Source: Gemmatimonadota bacterium (GTDB lineage Bacteria > Gemmatimonadota > Gemmatimonadetes > Longimicrobiales > UBA6960). Taken from it: a DNA stretch of 6,830 nucleotides. The position numbers and the translations under genes are program-made. Positions within the stretch are counted from its first letter, which is position 1. Every line of letters starts with the position of its first letter. The notes below the pieces were generated by a model that was given only the letters and a program-made list of their open reading frames with translations, was not told the origin of the DNA and ran no database searches. Shown in pieces: positions 6,166 through 6,830 of the stretch. Location of the stretch: positions 1 to 6,830 of the forward strand of contig JADFLD010000111.1 in assembly GCA_022564535.1 (NCBI GenBank). Reading direction: 5' to 3'.

Positions 6166-6224
6166 ATGTTCAAGACTGTCCAGGGTCGCCTCATCGTCAT
6201 CTCGATCTTGGTCGCGATCGCCGG
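6166..6224 (+). pseudogene. N-terminus of a membrane protein (SecD-like?), cut at a junction
   Basis: From the ATG at 6166 the frame reads MFKTVQGRLIVISILVAIAG, a short basic n-region followed by a hydrophobic helix. This is typical of the first membrane segment of SecD, the Sec translocon accessory protein, and could also fit a sensor kinase or chemoreceptor. After about base 6224 the frame reads RLDDDDFGGV and on to a TGA at 6319-6321. That tail is the antisense of hemC and hemA codons and is not a plausible continuation, because a SecD would go on to a second hydrophobic and periplasmic portion. The gene is therefore truncated after about 20 codons. There is no clear Shine-Dalgarno. The frame could also start further upstream at TTG 6094, but that would run through the terminator-like stem. 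The SecD label is a guess from 20 residues; the truncation is more secure. Confidence 0.45.
6214..6224. other. Junction where two opposing genes lose homology, at a GCGATCGC palindrome
   Basis: The plus-strand membrane gene and minus-strand hemC both stop making sense within this 11-base segment, which contains the perfect palindrome GCGATCGC (6214-6221). The segment reads naturally in both genes: A-I-A-G on the plus strand, and T-G-D-R, a conserved HemC motif, on the minus strand. It therefore serves as microhomology for an inverted join. Confidence 0.7.
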
Positions 6225-6339
6225 TCGTCTCGACGATGATGATTTCGGTGGTGTGTCCCAGATCAGCGAGGGTCCGAGCCACGCCGTTCGTCTGCGCGAG
6301 CGCCAGGGCGGAGCCACGTGAGCCGATGCGGATCTTCAC
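6214..6339 (-). pseudogene. hemC: Truncated hemC, hydroxymethylbilane synthase N-terminus
   Basis: HemC (porphobilinogen deaminase) joins four porphobilinogen molecules into hydroxymethylbilane in tetrapyrrole synthesis. On the minus strand a GTG at 6339-6337 starts VKIRIGSRGSALALAQTNGV, the family's characteristic N-terminus. It continues through TLADLGHTTEIIIVETTGDR, about 42 good residues. The family then expects a segment like PLAxxGGKGLFTKE, but this frame goes to DDDEATLDSLEHVSRGF, which is the antisense of the opposing membrane gene. Neither of the other two frames restores HemC, so this is not a simple frameshift. The frame happens to stay open to 5722, overlapping the ATPase gene on the other strand, and that tail should not be annotated as HemC. 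A full HemC has roughly 300 residues. The start overlaps the hemA stop as GTGA and has GAGGG (6349-6345) 5 bases upstream, so the 5' end is intact and probably translationally coupled. Confidence 0.85.
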
Positions 6340-6830
6340 AGCGTCCCTCGTTCGGCATCGAGCTCCGCGTCACTTTCTCCGGACGGCAACCGGGGGCCGT
6401 CTTCGGCCGCCAGCTTATGCTGGAACTCGGCCCCGAGGAACTCGTCGACATCAGCGAAAAACGTCTCGGCGACGTCCAGACCCTTGTCGCGAACGATCGC
6501 CCGCATCCCCACGAGCGGCACGTGGGCAAGCCGCCGCGCCAATACCTGAGCCCAACGGGCCACCACCTCGCGGTCATCCTGGCTCAACGTTGACAGGTCC
6601 TTGCGGAACAAACGCTCGAGCGCAATTCGGGTGGTTTCCTGGTACTTCCGCTGTATCGCCACCAACATCGGCGATAGCGCCTTGTCGGCCAGCTGGCCGC
6701 GTAGGTCGGCCAGTGCCCGATCGACCATCGCCCGGGCATCGGCGGCGGCGTCAGCGCGCTGTTCGCTGTGTTTCCGGCTCTCCTCGACGATGTCATCAAT
6801 GCCGATCCGCTCGACGCCCGCCGCGGCGGC
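6336..6830 (-). CDS. hemA: Glutamyl-tRNA reductase, C-terminal part (5' end outside window)
   Basis: HemA reduces glutamyl-tRNA to glutamate-1-semialdehyde, the first committed step of the C5 tetrapyrrole pathway. The minus-strand frame is open from the right edge to a TGA at 6338-6336, giving 164 visible residues. They cover the end of the NADPH-binding region and linker helix (ERIGIDDIVEESRKHSEQRA) and the C-terminal dimerisation domain, including ALSPMLVAIQRKYQETTRIA and ARRLAHVPLVGMRAI. The latter matches the family's conserved NKLLHPPT-like position. The catalytic Cys and N-terminal domain lie beyond the window. ATG 6728 is internal and not the start. The tail after about VDEFLG is Asp/Glu-rich and variable, as usual for this family. 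hemC follows with a 4-bp overlap, the common hemA-hemC order, which supports both calls. Confidence 0.9.
   Translation of the reverse strand, partial: AAAAGVERIGIDDIVEESRKHSEQRADAAADARAMVDRALADLRGQLADKALSPMLVAIQRKYQETTRIALERLFRKDLSTLSQDDREVVARWAQVLARRLAHVPLVGMRAIVRDKGLDVAETFFADVDEFLGAEFQHKLAAEDGPRLPSGESDAELDAERGTL

Noticed and set aside
5722..6213. Extension of the hemC frame as a 205-aa protein
   Set aside because: The part after the junction is antisense to the membrane-gene start, the non-coding leader and the ATPase receiver domain. It has no HemC similarity.

Overview
The window is GC-rich, densely packed bacterial DNA. It has many 4-bp stop/start overlaps, GTG and TTG starts, and clear Shine-Dalgarno sites. 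A secreted HEAT-repeat pair behind a probable anti-sigma factor, next to a GspE/PilB-like ATPase carrying a C-terminal receiver, looks most like Gemmatimonadota or a related Gram-negative soil or marine lineage. That placement is an impression from protein style, not from a search.

Layout. (A) Bases 1-2824, plus strand: the 3' part of a single-pass membrane protein that resembles the periplasmic half of a zinc-finger anti-sigma factor, then two exported HEAT-repeat proteins of 468 and 262 aa. The two HEAT genes overlap by ATGA, share the same repeat signature, and end at a strong rho-independent terminator (2795-2824). (B) Bases 2825-5951, plus strand: a 300-aa receiver-GGDEF diguanylate cyclase, overlapping by ATGA with a 700-aa GspE/PilB-type secretion or pilus ATPase that has its own receiver domain. 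The cyclase's receiver has lost the phospho-acceptor Asp and the switch Thr, whereas the ATPase's receiver keeps all key residues. The pair looks like one signalling and motor module, in which c-di-GMP synthesis and phosphorylation could both act on a surface-assembly ATPase. (C) Bases 5952-6165: a non-coding stretch with a 10-bp hairpin and a terminator-like stem plus T-run, only 19 bases before an ATG. (D) Bases 6166 to about 6224, plus strand: the N-terminus of a membrane protein, possibly SecD. (E) Bases 6830 down to about 6214, minus strand: the C-terminal part of hemA (glutamyl-tRNA reductase) overlapping by GTGA with the start of hemC (hydroxymethylbilane synthase).

The plus-strand membrane gene and minus-strand hemC run head-on into each other, and both lose their homology at the same short site, an 8-bp palindrome at 6214-6221. 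This is either a real inversion or deletion breakpoint or, more likely, an inverted chimeric join in the assembly or amplification. Gene order across 6214-6224 should not be trusted until checked.

The most interesting biology is the pseudo-receiver cyclase coupled to a receiver-tagged ATPase, and the tandem exported HEAT proteins with a very regular F-W-x-x-Q repeat signature. I saw no CRISPR array, insertion sequence, rRNA or convincing tRNA.
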